A stretch of DNA of 64,000 bases from Brasilonema sennae CENA114 (lineage in GTDB: Bacteria; Cyanobacteriota; Cyanobacteriia; Cyanobacteriales; Nostocaceae). The translations under genes were made by a program, and so were the position numbers. The first letter of the stretch is position 1. The number at the start of each line of letters is the position of its first letter. The DNA is taken from NCBI RefSeq assembly GCF_006968745.1, contig NZ_CP030118.1, forward strand, positions 4,833,943 to 4,897,942. The letters run 5' to 3'. Positions 63,648-64,000 of the stretch are shown here, in pieces. A model generated the notes under the pieces. It had not been told where the DNA came from. It saw only the letters and a program-made list of their open reading frames with translations, and did no database searches.

Positions 63648-63918
63648 CCACTCCCTAAACGTAATATTAATGCAACTTATAAATCTTGCCGGTGAACTAC
63701 CTTACTCGAAGTTTGAGTAAGAGTGTAAATTTATCATCTAACCTCATCCTAACTATCCTACGGTAAGTCCCCTAGAGTCGCTCTATACCTTTATCATTCG
63801 CTTTTTATGGTGTCTATTTGTGTCATTTCCTCTGACTTGATCCAAGTATATTTATACTTCATTACTTTTATTTGTCACAGTACACTTGTAGTATTCTTTA
63901 GTAAGTTACTCTGACCCA

Positions 63919-64000
63919 ATGACTAGAACTTTGTTCCCTGTAATCCTTGCGGGTGGTAAAGGAGAGCGCTTTTGGCCCTTGAGTCGTCAAAATCGACCCA
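63919..64000 (+). CDS. Mannose-1-phosphate guanylyltransferase-like, N-terminal fragment
   Basis: The first 27 codons of a gene cut by the window end. TRTLFPVILAGGKGERFWPL followed by SRQNRP contains the nucleotide-sugar pyrophosphorylase signature GGxGxRFWPLSR. The 'FWPLSR' form is that of ManC/mannose-1-phosphate guanylyltransferases, which make GDP-mannose for polysaccharides. The 271-base gap before it is AT-rich and should hold divergent promoters for this gene and the LCP gene. Confidence 0.8.
   Translation, partial: MTRTLFPVILAGGKGERFWPLSRQNRP

Noticed and set aside
1..64000. tRNA or rRNA genes
   Set aside because: By eye I found no T-loop consensus (GGTTCRA) with a matching acceptor stem in the gaps. 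A covariance-model scan would be needed to exclude them.

Overview
The window looks like the chromosome of a filamentous, Nostocales-type cyanobacterium. The evidence is frequent GCGATCGC (HIP1) octamers, intergenic heptanucleotide tandem repeats, many short palindromic dispersed repeats, carbon-uptake genes of cyanobacterial type (PcxA-like, SbtA-like, beta-carbonic anhydrase), a CHASE2-kinase, SLH/DUF1565 surface proteins and a large FAAL-started NRPS locus. No rRNA, tRNA or phage genes were seen.

Layout. 1-2 kb: the end of a SPOR-like gene, then a tnpB-only IS200/IS605 element (307-1813) inserted at a TTAC site in a small minus-strand ORF; removing it restores that ORF exactly. 2-5 kb: an unknown protein and a beta-helix/SLH protein. 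5.1-6.5 kb: a MITE-like element and an orphan CRISPR array (10 perfect repeats plus 1 degenerate) with no cas genes. 6.5-11 kb: a Gld-type ABC operon (ATPase, permease, GldG-like, DUF4340) with repeat-built linkers in its last two proteins. 11-24 kb: mostly housekeeping or signalling genes (small membrane protein, purU, PsiE family, HEAGH metalloprotease, SDR oxidoreductase, catalase-like protein, leuA, NYN protein, CHASE2-Ser/Thr kinase, ABC exporter).

24.5-32.2 kb: a cluster of AAA/STAND-like ATPases. The first gene is split by one in-frame stop. Two tandem ~1000-residue paralogues join a cytoplasmic ATPase, TPRs, one membrane span and an extracytoplasmic substrate-binding domain. The second paralogue has lost its Walker A lysine and Walker B acids, so it looks like a pseudo-ATPase beside an intact partner.

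32.4-57.7 kb: DedA, then a minus-strand NRPS operon (FAAL-ACP-C-A-PCP-C-A-PCP / C-A-PCP / C-A-PCP-reductase) translationally coupled to an EntS-like MFS exporter. Divergent from it is an iron/siderophore-type uptake operon (TonB receptor, FecB-, FecC/D- and FecE-like). The NRPS predicts an N-acyl tetrapeptide starting with serine and released reductively as aldehyde or alcohol. The neighbouring transporters raise the possibility of a metal-binding lipopeptide.

57.7-64 kb: an inorganic-carbon group on the minus strand (PcxA, beta-carbonic anhydrase, SbtA-like permease), a possible 32-residue membrane peptide, an LCP-family protein, and the start of a mannose-1-phosphate guanylyltransferase-like gene cut by the window end. 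Short dispersed repeats have entered coding sequence in frame at least three times (tnpB and two NRPS genes).
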